A stretch of DNA of 64,000 bases, from the NCBI GenBank assembly GCA_024123915.1, contig CP099650.1, positions 2,852,001 through 2,916,000 on the forward strand, written 5' to 3'. The DNA is from Oxalobacteraceae bacterium OTU3CAMAD1. GTDB lineage: Bacteria; Pseudomonadota; Gammaproteobacteria; Burkholderiales; Burkholderiaceae_D. The position numbers and the translations under genes are program-made. Below the pieces are notes generated by a model that was given only the letters and a program-made list of their open reading frames with translations, was not told where the DNA came from and ran no database searches. This document shows positions 48,528 through 57,782 of the stretch, piece after piece. The stretch's first letter is position 1. Every line of letters begins with the position of its first letter.

Positions 48528-51500
48528 ATGAGTTTCCCGTCGCCCGCTCCCCTGGCCGGCCCGCCATCCGCGCGCCGGCATCGCGCCCTGTGGGCGGCGG
48601 CGGTCTTTGCGGTCACGGCCACGACGATGGCCACGACATTGGCCACAACGATGGCCACGACGGCCGCCGCCGAGCTGCCGCCGTTCTGGCGCACCAGCCT
48701 GTCGCACAAAGCCTGGACCAAGCAGGACGGCGCCCCGTCCGACGCCATGGCGATGGTGCAGGACCGCGCCGGCATGCTGTGGTTCGGCGCGTCGGACGGC
48801 CTGTTCCGCTTCGACGGCGTGCGCTTCGAACGGCTCGACGATATCGCCGGCAACAAGCTGCTGTCGCCCAACGTGCGCTCGCTGGCCTTGTCCGGCGACG
48901 CGTTGTGGGTGGGCTACGCGCACGGAGGAATTTCCGTGTTCGAGCATGGCGCGGCGCGGCACTACGGCGAAGCGGAGGGTGTGCCGCCGAGCGCCATCCT
49001 GCAAATCGCCCAGAGCGGCGACGGCACGCGCTGGTTTTCCAGTCCCGCCGGCATCTACCGGCTCGACGGCATGCGCTGGCGCCGGGTGTCGCCGGCCGAT
49101 GGCGTGCCGCCCGGCGATCAGCCGACCTTCAACGTCCTGCCCGACGGTGGATTGCTCGTCACGCATCTCGATGGCTTGTATCGCCAGATCCCCGGCACGC
49201 ACCGATTCCGCCAGGTCGACGGCTTCGGCAGCATGCAGCCGAGCCAACTGCTGCCCGACGGCAGGGTGAGGGTTTTCCGCTTCGGCGTGCAGCCACGCAT
49301 CTTCGATCCGGTGTCCGAGACCTCTGCGCCGCTGGTTTTGCCCGACCTCGGCGTCATGCCCTACAGCGTGTACCGGGACCGTCGCAACGGCTGGTGGATC
49401 GGCCCGGGCGACGGCATGCGGCTGTACACGCCGGACTTGGTCTTGAAGAAGCGGCTGCCGGCGCCCAACGGTTTTAGCGCCAGGCGCGTGTTCACCGGCC
49501 CGTTCGACGACCGCGAGGACAATCTCTGGTTTATGACGGAGAACGGCGTCGATCGCATACGGGAAATCCGGTTGTCGGTGCAGGATATGCCGGCCGGCAG
49601 CACCGATTTCAGCCTCACCGCCGGCGCCGACGGCGAGGTCTGGATCAACAGCCACTCGTCGTTGAACGCGCTCTCGCCGCCGACCTTCGCCATCGCGGCC
49701 GACGGGCGCCGCATCGCCAGCACGATGGAGTCGGCCACCGCCGGCGTGCTCGGCGCCGATGGCACGCTTTGGTTCGGCAACGTCCATGCGCTGTGGAGCC
49801 GTCGTGATGGCGTGGTGCGGCGCTGGGCGCTGCCGCCGGCATTGATCCAGCAGCCGGTGCAGGCGCTGGCGATCGCCGGAGACGGCCGGTTGTGGGTGTC
49901 GATCATGCGGCGCGGCGTGCACACTTTCAAGGACGGTATCTGGCAGGCCGGTGGCGGCCACGCCGGGCTGGCCGGGCGCGACGCCACCTCCCTGCACGCC
50001 GACCCCGGGGGACGGCTCTGGCTCGGCTACGCCGGCAACGCCATGGCGATGCTCGACCAGGGAAAAATCCGGCGCTTCGGCGCCGCCGACGGCCTGGCGG
50101 TCGGCAACGTGCTGGCCATGTTCAGCCGCCGGGGCACGCTGTGGGTCGGCGGCGACCAGGGCTTGGCCCGCTTCCACAATGGGCGCTTCATCGCGCTCGA
50201 CGACAGCACAGGCCGGCCTTTCGCCGGCGTCTCGGGCATCGTGCAGACGGCGGCGGGCGATCTGTGGCTGCACGGGCTCGATGGCCTGGTGCGCATCGGC
50301 GCCGCCGACCTGGCCGCCGCAACGGCAGCGGATGGCGAAGGTGGTAAAACCGGCCGGGTCGCCGCCGAACGTTTCGACCACCTGGACGGCCATGAGGGCG
50401 TGCCGGCCCAGGTGCTGCCGCTCGACAGCCTGGTCGAAGCCGGCGACGGCCGCCTGTGGTACGCCACCTCCGGCAGCGTTGGCGCGGTCGATCCGCGCCG
50501 CATCGCCCGCAACCCGGTGGCGCCGACGCCGCTGATCACCGCGCTCACCACCGACACGCAACGCTACCGCGCCTCCGGCGGCCTTGCCCTGCCGAGGCAC
50601 ACGCACAACCTGCGCATCGACTTCACCGCCGCCGTGCTGTCGATTCCGGAACGGGCGCGCTTTCGCACCCGGCTGGTCGGACAGGACCACGCCTGGCGCG
50701 ACGGCGGCGCGCTGCGCCAGGCCTTCTACACCAACCTCGGCCCCGGCGACTACCGGTTCGAGGTGATGGCCGCCAACGAGGATGGTCTCTGGAGCGCCGC
50801 GCCGGCCAGCCTGGAATTCCGCATCGCGCCGGCGTTCTACCAGACCCTCTGGTTCAAGCTGGCCTGCGGCGCGCTGCTGGCCGCCAGCGCGTATCTGCTG
50901 CACCGGCGCCGGCTGGCCAGCCTGACGGCGCGCGCGGTCGAACGCATGCGCGTGCAGCTTGAGGAGCGCGAGCGCATCGCCCGCACCCTGCACGACACCT
51001 TCCTGCAAAGCGTGCAAGGCCTGATCCTGCGCTTCCACAGCATCAAGAACGCGCTGCCGAAGGACGATGCGGCGCAGGCCCGCATCGACGCGGCCCTCGA
51101 CGCTGCCGACGCAGTCCTTGACGAGGGGCGCGACCAGTTGCTGGACCTGCGCGTCCACCATGCCTGCCGCGACGATCTGGCGCCGGCGCTGGCGACCGTC
51201 GGCGGCGCGGCGTGCGCCGAGCGTGGCGTGGCGTTCTCGCTGCATGAGCGCGGCGAGCGGCGCGCGCTGCGGGCCGACGCCCAGGACGAGCTGTACGCCA
51301 TCGCCAAGGAGGCGATCGCCAACGCGCTGCGCCATTCCGGCAGCACCACGCTGGCCGCCGAGCTGTCGTACGGCGCGACCGCCTTCACCTTGGCCATCCG
51401 CGACCAGGGCAAGGGCTTCGATGTCGCGCCGGGCGCGCCGCCGGCCGCGCAGGGCGGGCGCCACTGGGGCCTGACCGGCATGGCCGAGCGCGCCGCGCGC

Positions 51501-51587
51501 ATCGGCGGCGCGCTGCGGCTGGAGAGCGCGCCCGGCGCCGGCGCCACCGTCGAGGTGTCGCTGCCGGCGGCGCTGGCCTACCGGTAG
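48528..51587 (+). CDS. Propeller-type sensor histidine kinase
   Basis: 1019 residues. A signal or membrane segment lies near 20-48 and includes the repeat ATTMATTLATTMATT. A large periplasmic sensor of two-component-propeller repeats follows (motifs of the type LWFGASDGLFRFDG, LWVGGDQGLARF), then a Y_Y_Y-like domain (about 690-775) and one transmembrane helix (FKLACGALLAASAYLLHRR). The kinase is of HisKA_3 type with phospho-His at about 822 (ERIARTLHDTFLQSVQG) and an HATPase domain (about 920-1015, GLTGMAERAARIGG). It pairs with the NarL-type regulator 47 bases downstream. ATG at 48528 is chosen; a TTG at 48504 is also open. Confidence 0.9.
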   Translation: MSFPSPAPLAGPPSARRHRALWAAAVFAVTATTMATTLATTMATTAAAELPPFWRTSLSHKAWTKQDGAPSDAMAMVQDRAGMLWFGASDGLFRFDGVRFERLDDIAGNKLLSPNVRSLALSGDALWVGYAHGGISVFEHGAARHYGEAEGVPPSAILQIAQSGDGTRWFSSPAGIYRLDGMRWRRVSPADGVPPGDQPTFNVLPDGGLLVTHLDGLYRQIPGTHRFRQVDGFGSMQPSQLLPDGRVRVFRFGVQPRIFDPVSETSAPLVLPDLGVMPYSVYRDRRNGWWIGPGDGMRLYTPDLVLKKRLPAPNGFSARRVFTGPFDDREDNLWFMTENGVDRIREIRLSVQDMPAGSTDFSLTAGADGEVWINSHSSLNALSPPTFAIAADGRRIASTMESATAGVLGADGTLWFGNVHALWSRRDGVVRRWALPPALIQQPVQALAIAGDGRLWVSIMRRGVHTFKDGIWQAGGGHAGLAGRDATSLHADPGGRLWLGYAGNAMAMLDQGKIRRFGAADGLAVGNVLAMFSRRGTLWVGGDQGLARFHNGRFIALDDSTGRPFAGVSGIVQTAAGDLWLHGLDGLVRIGAADLAAATAADGEGGKTGRVAAERFDHLDGHEGVPAQVLPLDSLVEAGDGRLWYATSGSVGAVDPRRIARNPVAPTPLITALTTDTQRYRASGGLALPRHTHNLRIDFTAAVLSIPERARFRTRLVGQDHAWRDGGALRQAFYTNLGPGDYRFEVMAANEDGLWSAAPASLEFRIAPAFYQTLWFKLACGALLAASAYLLHRRRLASLTARAVERMRVQLEERERIARTLHDTFLQSVQGLILRFHSIKNALPKDDAAQARIDAALDAADAVLDEGRDQLLDLRVHHACRDDLAPALATVGGAACAERGVAFSLHERGERRALRADAQDELYAIAKEAIANALRHSGSTTLAAELSYGATAFTLAIRDQGKGFDVAPGAPPAAQGGRHWGLTGMAERAARIGGALRLESAPGAGATVEVSLPAALAYR

Positions 51588-51634
51588 CCGCGCGCTTGTG
51601 TCAGAATGGGCGCTCCCACTTGCCCCTGGTTTTT

Positions 51635-52270
51635 ATGAGCGCCTTCAAGCCGTTGCCGATCACGATCCTGAGCGTCGATGACCACCCGCTGTTCCAACAG
51701 GGCATCGCCAGCGTCATCGCCACCGAGCCTGACCTGTACCTCGTAGGCCAGGCCGCCAGCGGCGCGGAAGCGATCGCGCTGCACCGTGCCCTGCGTCCGG
51801 CCGTCACCTTGATGGACCTGCAAATGCCCGACATGGGCGGTGTCGAAGCGATCGCCGCCATTCGCGCCGAATTTCCCGCCGCGCGCATCGTCGCGCTGAC
51901 CACGCTCGAGGGCGACTGCCACGCGGCGCGCGCCATCATGTCCGGCGCGGTCGGCTATGTGTTCAAGAGCGCGGTGCGCAAAAGCCTGCTCGAGACGGTG
52001 CGCCACATCCACGCGGGCGGCCGCAGCATCCCGCCGTCGCTCGAATCGGCGATGACCCATACCCGCAACGGCACGGTGGTCACGGCGCGCGAGGTGGACG
52101 TGCTCAAGCTGGTCGCGCGCGGCAACACCAACGCGGCCATCGCCGAGACGCTGGGTATCTCGAGCGAAACGGTCAAGGGCTACATGAGCAACATCCTGCT
52201 CAAGCTGCAGGCGCGCGACCGCGCCCACGCGGTGATGATCGCGCTCGAGCGGGGCATCCTCGGCCTTTGA
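51635..52270 (+). CDS. NarL/FixJ-type response regulator
   Basis: 211 residues. The receiver domain has ILSVDDHPLFQQGI (acidic pocket), phospho-acceptor Asp61 in TLMDLQMPDMGG, and a conserved Lys in GYVFKSA. The LuxR-type helix-turn-helix is at about 145-205 (VVTAREVDVLKLVARGNTNAAIAETLGISSETVKGYMSNILLKL). It is the cognate partner of the propeller kinase by adjacency. Likely targets are the lyase/PEP-CTERM genes upstream. ATG at 51635; the frame opens at 51596. Confidence 0.94.
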   Translation: MSAFKPLPITILSVDDHPLFQQGIASVIATEPDLYLVGQAASGAEAIALHRALRPAVTLMDLQMPDMGGVEAIAAIRAEFPAARIVALTTLEGDCHAARAIMSGAVGYVFKSAVRKSLLETVRHIHAGGRSIPPSLESAMTHTRNGTVVTAREVDVLKLVARGNTNAAIAETLGISSETVKGYMSNILLKLQARDRAHAVMIALERGILGL

Positions 52271-52434
52271 CGCCGGCCGCGCCGGCCCGATGGTGCCGGC
52301 GCTGTCGTGGCCCCCCATTTCAGGGGGGTATTCAGGCGCCATCTGCGCGGCGCACCGCCCCGGCCGGGAGAAAATCAGGCAAGCTGGTCGCTACTACGCT
52401 ACTACTACGACTTCCAACGGGGACGGCCTTGGCA

Positions 52435-53343
52435 ATGGACCAGATTCATCTCATGCGCGTGTTTGTCGCGGTGGGCGAACAAGAGAGTTTTTCCGGCGCC
52501 TCGCGGCGGCTCGCGCTGTCGCCGGCGGCGGTCACGCGCGCCGTGTCCGCGCTTGAGGCGCGCCTGGGCGTGACGCTGTTGCTGCGCACGACGCGCAACG
52601 TGCGCCTGACCGAGGCCGGCCGGCGCTACCTGGACAACAGCCGCGAGATCCTGGCCAGCATCGAAGAGGCGGGGCGCGCCGCCGCCGACGTCAACGCCGC
52701 GCCCAAGGGGCGCCTGTCGGTCACGGCCTCGGTCTTGTACGGCAAGTCCTTCGTCGTGCCCTGCGTGGTCGAGTTCCTCAAGCGCTATCCGGAGGTCGAG
52801 GTGCTGGCGCACTTCCTCGACCAAAACGTCAACTTCGTCGACGAGGGCATCGACGTGGCCGTGAAAATCGGCCCGCTGCCCGATTCGAGCCTGAAGGCCT
52901 TGCGCGTCGGCCAGGTGCGGCGCGTGCTGTGCGCCTCGCCGGAGTACCTTGCCAGGCACGGCGTGCCGGACCATCCGGGCGAGCTGCAGCGCCATACCGT
53001 GATCGCGGCGGCCGGCGTGTCGCCGGGCGTGGAATGGAAGTTCGGCGGCGCTGGCGAGCCGACCACGGTACGGATGAAGCCGCGCCTGACCGTCACCAGC
53101 AACGACGCCGCGATCGAAGCGGTGCTCGCCGGCCTGGGTATTTCCCGGCTGCTGTGCTACCAGGTGGCCGCCGGCCTGGCCGAGGGCCGCCTGCGCATCA
53201 TCCTGGCCGATTACGAGGAGGCGCCGTGGCCGGTGCACATCCTGCACCGGCATGGCACGCTGGGGTCGTCGAAGGTGCGCCACTTCATCGACCTGCTGGC
53301 CGCATCGCTGCGCGCGCATCCGTACATGAACCACCACGCCTGA
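52435..53343 (+). CDS. LysR-family transcriptional regulator
   Basis: 302 residues with the LysR helix-turn-helix (MDQIHLMRVFVAVGEQESFSGASRRLALSPAAVTRAVSALEARLGVTLLLRTTRNVRLTEAG) and a substrate-binding-like effector domain (GRLSVTASVLYGKSFVVPCVVEFLKRYPEVEV). This resembles the group near PecT/DmlR-type LysR proteins. The start ATG at 52435 is canonical, while the frame is open back to 52267. No divergent target gene is adjacent. Ligand unknown. Confidence 0.88.
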   Translation: MDQIHLMRVFVAVGEQESFSGASRRLALSPAAVTRAVSALEARLGVTLLLRTTRNVRLTEAGRRYLDNSREILASIEEAGRAAADVNAAPKGRLSVTASVLYGKSFVVPCVVEFLKRYPEVEVLAHFLDQNVNFVDEGIDVAVKIGPLPDSSLKALRVGQVRRVLCASPEYLARHGVPDHPGELQRHTVIAAAGVSPGVEWKFGGAGEPTTVRMKPRLTVTSNDAAIEAVLAGLGISRLLCYQVAAGLAEGRLRIILADYEEAPWPVHILHRHGTLGSSKVRHFIDLLAASLRAHPYMNHHA

Positions 53344-53426
53344 AATTGCGTTCTTTTTCGGTAGCGTTGCCCCATTGGGCGGTTTTGCGGGCACAATGCG
53401 GCTATGTTCGCTAACTTCCTTCAATT

Positions 53427-54383
53427 ATGAAACCGACTCTTCCCGGCACCGATTCGGCCGTCCCCGCCGATCACGGCGTCTATCGCACTTTGCTCGAATC
53501 GACCCGCGCTATTCCCTGGCGCATCGACTGGGCCACGATGAGCTTTAGTTATATCGGCCCGCAGATCGAGGCGCTGCTCGGCTGGAGCCAGTCCAGCTGG
53601 CTCTCGGCCAACGACTGGATCGAGCGCATCCACGAGGAGGACCGGCAAAAGACCGTCGATTTCTGCATCGCCCAGTCGCAGAAGGGTATCGACCACGAGG
53701 CCGACTACCGCGCCCTGACCAGCGACGGCGACTACGTCTGGATCCGCGACGTGGTGCACGTGGTGCGGCGCGAGGACGGCAGCGTCGATTCGCTGGTCGG
53801 CTTCATGTTCGACATCACCGAGCGCAAGCAGGCCGAGGACAAGATCGTGCAACTGCAGCGCGAACTGGAAGTGCTGTCCTACCGCGACAGCCTGACCAAC
53901 GTCGCCAACCGCCGCATGTTCGACACCCTCTATCCGGTCGAGTGGGCCAAGGCGCGCGCCACCGGGGAGCCGCTGTCGGTGGTGGTGGTCGACATCGACT
54001 ACTTCAAGCAATACAACGACCACTACGGTCACGTGCAGGGCGACGATTGCCTGCGCCGCGTGGCCCAGGCGCTGGACGCGGGCGCCTCGCGTTCGCGCGA
54101 CCTGTGTGCGCGCTTCGGCGGCGAGGAGTTCGTGCTGCTGCTGCCGGCGACCGACGAGGAAGCGGCCCGCAATGTGGCCGAGCGCTGCCGCAAGCTGCTG
54201 GCGCAGAAGGAGTTGCCGCATGCCCGCTCGGGCGTCGGGCGCATGGTCACCGTCAGCATGGGCGTCGGCACCATCGTGCCGGGCGCGCAGGACGACGCCC
54301 ACGTCTTCCTGGACCGGGTCGACCGCCGCCTCTACCAGGCCAAATCCTCGGGGCGCGACCGCATCTGCGACGTCGAGGCCTGA
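53427..54383 (+). CDS. PAS-GGDEF diguanylate cyclase
   Basis: 318 residues, cytoplasmic. A PAS domain (about 18-140, ending DITERKQAEDKI) is followed by a short coiled coil and a GGDEF domain with active-site GGEEF near residue 231. The RSRD sequence lies five residues before GGEEF, an intact RxxD inhibitory site. Catalysis of cyclic-di-GMP from two GTP and feedback inhibition are therefore likely. The PAS ligand is unknown; no haem or flavin motif is evident. Confidence 0.93.
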   Translation: MKPTLPGTDSAVPADHGVYRTLLESTRAIPWRIDWATMSFSYIGPQIEALLGWSQSSWLSANDWIERIHEEDRQKTVDFCIAQSQKGIDHEADYRALTSDGDYVWIRDVVHVVRREDGSVDSLVGFMFDITERKQAEDKIVQLQRELEVLSYRDSLTNVANRRMFDTLYPVEWAKARATGEPLSVVVVDIDYFKQYNDHYGHVQGDDCLRRVAQALDAGASRSRDLCARFGGEEFVLLLPATDEEAARNVAERCRKLLAQKELPHARSGVGRMVTVSMGVGTIVPGAQDDAHVFLDRVDRRLYQAKSSGRDRICDVEA

Positions 54384-54450
54384 CGCGGCATTTCAGTTAT
54401 GCCAAAACTTGCCGATATAGAGGAAGGGCAAAAACAAGGCGGCACACGGC

Positions 54451-55227
54451 ATGAGGATTCGAGCAGCATTTTGTATTATTATTTTGGCCACGGCCAACCC
54501 GGCGCTTGCCGCCAAACAGCCCTCGACAGCCGCGACAGCGGCCGCCGCGCCGGCCGTCACGCTGCGCATCGCCACCGAGCGCATGCCACCGTCGAGCATG
54601 GTCGTGGACGGCGTCATCACGGGCCGCGAGACCGACAAGATACGCGAGCTGATGACGCGTACTGGCACCGCATACAAGCTTGAGCTTTTGCCATGGAAAC
54701 GGGCTTACGTCAACGCCCTGACCCATGATCACGCCTGTGTGTATTCCACGACGCGCACGCCCGAGCGGGAGCCGCTGTTCAAATGGGTGGGCGCTACCGA
54801 CTTTGCCGAATGGCAGCTGTGGGGCCGCGTCGATTCGGGATATACGTTGAAAACCCTGGACGATGCGCGCAAGCTGCGCATCGGCACCGCCAACGGCGAT
54901 GCGCGCGATGAGTTCCTGCGTAGTCGCGGGTTCGTCGTCGAGCCGGTCAATGAAGACACCTTGAACGCGCAAAAATTATTAATGCGCCGAATCGACCTGT
55001 GGGCGGTCAGCGTGCGCAACGGCACCAAGGGACCGCGCGGGCTGGCCGGGTCCGAGGTGGCGCCACTGCTATCGTTTCACCGGGTACAAGTCTATTTGGC
55101 GTGCAACAACTCGGTGCCGGACGCCCTGATCGAACGGCTCAACGCCGCCGTGGCCGACATGTGGCGCGACGGGACCATGGAGCGGATCGGCCGCAAGTAC
55201 GAGAACTGGACGCCGCCGGCCAAATGA
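54451..55227 (+). CDS. Periplasmic solute-binding protein (family 3-like)
   Basis: 258 residues with signal peptide MRIRAAFCIIILATANPALA. The mature part shows family-3 features: TLRIATERMPPSSMVVDGVITGRETDKIRELMTRTG, ACVYSTTRTPEREPLFKWVG, LKTLDDARKLRIGTANGD, and the C-terminal DALIERLNAAVADMWRDGTMERIGRKYENW. No permease or ATPase gene is adjacent, so it may be an orphan transport component or a sensory ligand-binding protein. Start ATG at 54451. Confidence 0.82.
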   Translation: MRIRAAFCIIILATANPALAAKQPSTAATAAAAPAVTLRIATERMPPSSMVVDGVITGRETDKIRELMTRTGTAYKLELLPWKRAYVNALTHDHACVYSTTRTPEREPLFKWVGATDFAEWQLWGRVDSGYTLKTLDDARKLRIGTANGDARDEFLRSRGFVVEPVNEDTLNAQKLLMRRIDLWAVSVRNGTKGPRGLAGSEVAPLLSFHRVQVYLACNNSVPDALIERLNAAVADMWRDGTMERIGRKYENWTPPAK

Positions 55228-55244
55228 CGCCGGCCGGCAACGGC

Positions 55245-56333
55245 TTACGGCACCACCGTCACGAACAAATACACTGCGAAAATCATCAGCAACACCGTGC
55301 CCTGCATGATGGTGGTGCGCCCGCTGCCCAGCGACAGCGAGGTGACGATGATCGACAACAGCAGCAACACTGTCGATTTGACGTCGATGCCCAAGGTCAG
55401 GGTCCAGCCGTTGACCAGCGACACGAGCGCCACCGCCGGAATGGTCAGGCCGATGCTGGCCAGGGCCGAGCCCAGCGCCAGGTTCAAGCTCGTTTGCAGG
55501 CGGTTGGCGCGCGCCGCCTGGTAGGCGGCGATGCCTTCCGGCAGCAGCACCACGGCCGCGATGATGATGCCGACCAGGGCCTTGGGCGCGCCCATCTTGA
55601 GCACGGCCGCCTCCAGCGCCGGCGACAGCGATTTGGCCAGCAGCACCACGCCGCCCAGGCACACCAGCAGCAGCGCGCCGCTCCACCACGCCAGCCTGGC
55701 CGGCGGCACCGGCGCATGGTCGTCCTCGTCGCCGCTGGCGGGCAGGAAGTAATCGCGGTGGCGCACCGTCTGCACGAACACGAACGTGCCGTACAAGACC
55801 AGCGAGACCACGGCGATGAAAATCAGCTGGCTGCCGCTGTAAAACGGTCCCGGCGTGGTGGTGGTGTAGTTGGGCAGCACCATGGTCAGCACCGCAATCG
55901 CCGCCAGGGTGGTCAGCGCCGCCGACACGCCGCTCAAGGTGAAGGTTTGTTCGCCATGACGGCTGCCGCCGGCCAGCAGGCAGATGCCCACCATGCCGTT
56001 GAGGATCAGCATGACGGCGGCGAACACGGTGTCGCGCGCCAGGCCGGTGGTCTCGGCGCCGCCGGCGATCATCAGCGACACGATCAACGCCACCTCGATC
56101 GCGGTCACGGCCACCGCCAGCACCAGGGTGCCGTAGGGTTCGCCGATCTTGTGCGCCACCACCTCCGCATGGAACACCGCCGCCAGCACGCCCCAGAACA
56201 GGCCGATGGCCAGCACCACCAGATAGGCGCCGCCCAGCAATTCCTGGGCGCCGAGCGCCTTGCCGGCCAGGGCGAGCCAGCCGACCACCGGTCCGGCGAT
56301 GGCCCAGACGGGCAGGGTGGTGGATATTTTCAT
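55245..56333 (-). CDS. ChaA-type calcium(sodium)/proton antiporter
   Basis: 362 residues with about 11 transmembrane helices in two repeats. The first repeat has FHAEVVAHKIGEPYGTLVLAVAVTAIEVALIVSLM and the second PEGIAAYQAARANRLQTSLNLALGSALASIG; the acidic Glu in EPYGT and PEG are the ion-binding residues of the CaCA superfamily. The HAEVVAH-GEPYGT form is ChaA-like. A central loop near 205-215 is acidic (SGDEDDHAP). Convergent with the binding-protein gene, 17 bases apart. Confidence 0.9.
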   Translation of the reverse strand: MKISTTLPVWAIAGPVVGWLALAGKALGAQELLGGAYLVVLAIGLFWGVLAAVFHAEVVAHKIGEPYGTLVLAVAVTAIEVALIVSLMIAGGAETTGLARDTVFAAVMLILNGMVGICLLAGGSRHGEQTFTLSGVSAALTTLAAIAVLTMVLPNYTTTTPGPFYSGSQLIFIAVVSLVLYGTFVFVQTVRHRDYFLPASGDEDDHAPVPPARLAWWSGALLLVCLGGVVLLAKSLSPALEAAVLKMGAPKALVGIIIAAVVLLPEGIAAYQAARANRLQTSLNLALGSALASIGLTIPAVALVSLVNGWTLTLGIDVKSTVLLLLSIIVTSLSLGSGRTTIMQGTVLLMIFAVYLFVTVVP

Positions 56334-56567
56334 AGGCGGCTCATCGGGATCTGGTGGAGGGATGGCGGGCGATTTATTGCCAGCGCGTTAATTTTACCCG
56401 ATGGGCCGCCGCCGCACCTGTCCTGGTCGCGCCCGCAATCGGGAGCGTTGTGGCGGAAATGCGCCACTGTGTCCGGCAGCCGCCGTGCTGCCGGACTGAA
56501 CTGCTATGATGCGAGCGCGCACCCGAGCTGAGGTGATGCTTCAAAAGGATTGAGACTTCAAAACGCA

Positions 56568-57782
56568 ATGCAAGATTTCTACAAGAGAGCGCTGATCGCG
56601 CTCCTGCTGCTGGTGGCTGCGGACGCGCTGCTGGCGGGCTTTTTCATCTATCGGAGCTATCCGACATTTTCGCTGTTGCCGGCGCAGCGGGACGACGCCC
56701 GCTGGCATTACCGCACCTATTCGGACCAGGCGACGGCGGGAACGTCGTCGGTGCGCATGCCGGCGCCGTCGCGCGAGCGCATGCGCTTCGACTTCAAGCT
56801 GACCGACAAGGCGCCATTCCCCTATGTCTCAACCGAGCTGGTGCTGGAGGACCAGCACGGCAAGCAGGCCCACATGGATTGGTCGAAGTACACCACCATC
56901 AGCTTCCTGGCCAAATGCTCGCCGGCCAATACGATGTCGCTGGTCATTTCCACCTACGACGCCAGGATTTCCACGCTGGGCAAACCGGAGACCTACCGCT
57001 CGCCCGGCAGCTACTTCTCGTGCAACGAGCAGGGCGTGCCGGTGTCGCTGGACATGACCCGCTTCACCATGCCGCAGTGGTGGTTCGAACAGATGAAACT
57101 GGACCTGGCGGAGCAGGGCTATACCTTGGACGGCGTGTCGAAAATCGTCTTTGGCACCGCTCCCTTCAGTCGCCGCGACATCGATTCCTATCTTGAGGTG
57201 AGCGAGCTGACCTTGCGTGGCCGCGACTACCGCTATCTGGTCGCGCTGGCGGTGCTCACGCTGGCCAGCTGGCTGGGCTTCGCCGTATGGTTTTTCCGCG
57301 GGCAGGCGCGTGCTTTGATCGCCAACCGGGATTCCCAGATCCACAAGGATTTGCCGCTGGTCGCCTATCGCCAGTTGACCCTGGAGCCTTTCAAGGACAA
57401 GGAAAAAGCGTCGGTACTGCGCTTCATCGCGACCAACTATACCGACCAGGGGCTGGATCTTGACGGCGTGGTGGCCGGGACCGGCGCCAACCGCAACAAG
57501 GTCAACGAGGTGCTCAAGGCCGAACTGGGCATGACCTTCACCAGTTACCTGAACAAGCTGCGCCTGACGGAGGCGGCCAGGTTGCTGGCCGAGAAAAACA
57601 GCGCGGCGGTGGCGGAAATCGCCTACTCGGTCGGCTACGGCAACGTGTCCTACTTCAACCGCCTGTTCAAGGAGGAATACGGCTGCACGCCGAAAGCCTT
57701 CCGTGCCATGTCCACCCAACCAGACAAGGCGCCAACCGAAACACCGGAGGCCGGCCGCTCCGAAGAGACGGCCGGCCCCTGA
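56568..57782 (+). CDS. Membrane-anchored AraC-type regulator
   Basis: 404 residues. A transmembrane helix (about 8-29, LIALLLLVAADALLAGFFIY) leads into a predicted periplasmic domain (about 30-225) with a carbohydrate-binding-like beta-sandwich (FKLTDKAPFPYVSTELVLEDQHGK, YTTISFLAKCS, WWFEQMKLDL). A second helix (about 228-250, YLVALAVLTLASWLGFAVWFF) returns to the cytoplasm, where an AraC helix-turn-helix domain lies (SYLNKLRLTEAARLLAEKNSAAVAEIAYSVGYGNVSYFNRLFKEEYGCTP). It ends at the stop of the convergent GH42 gene, so co-regulation with glycosidases is an inference from proximity. Confidence 0.82.
   Translation: MQDFYKRALIALLLLVAADALLAGFFIYRSYPTFSLLPAQRDDARWHYRTYSDQATAGTSSVRMPAPSRERMRFDFKLTDKAPFPYVSTELVLEDQHGKQAHMDWSKYTTISFLAKCSPANTMSLVISTYDARISTLGKPETYRSPGSYFSCNEQGVPVSLDMTRFTMPQWWFEQMKLDLAEQGYTLDGVSKIVFGTAPFSRRDIDSYLEVSELTLRGRDYRYLVALAVLTLASWLGFAVWFFRGQARALIANRDSQIHKDLPLVAYRQLTLEPFKDKEKASVLRFIATNYTDQGLDLDGVVAGTGANRNKVNEVLKAELGMTFTSYLNKLRLTEAARLLAEKNSAAVAEIAYSVGYGNVSYFNRLFKEEYGCTPKAFRAMSTQPDKAPTETPEAGRSEETAGP

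Noticed and set aside
48444..51464. 1006-codon open frame antisense to the propeller sensor kinase
   Set aside because: The plus-strand frame encodes recognisable propeller, HisKA_3 and HATPase domains. The antisense frame is a composition artefact.
54999..56531. 510-codon plus-strand frame over the binding-protein end and ChaA gene
   Set aside because: The opposite strand encodes a clear ChaA antiporter. The frame is Gln/His/Arg-rich low complexity.
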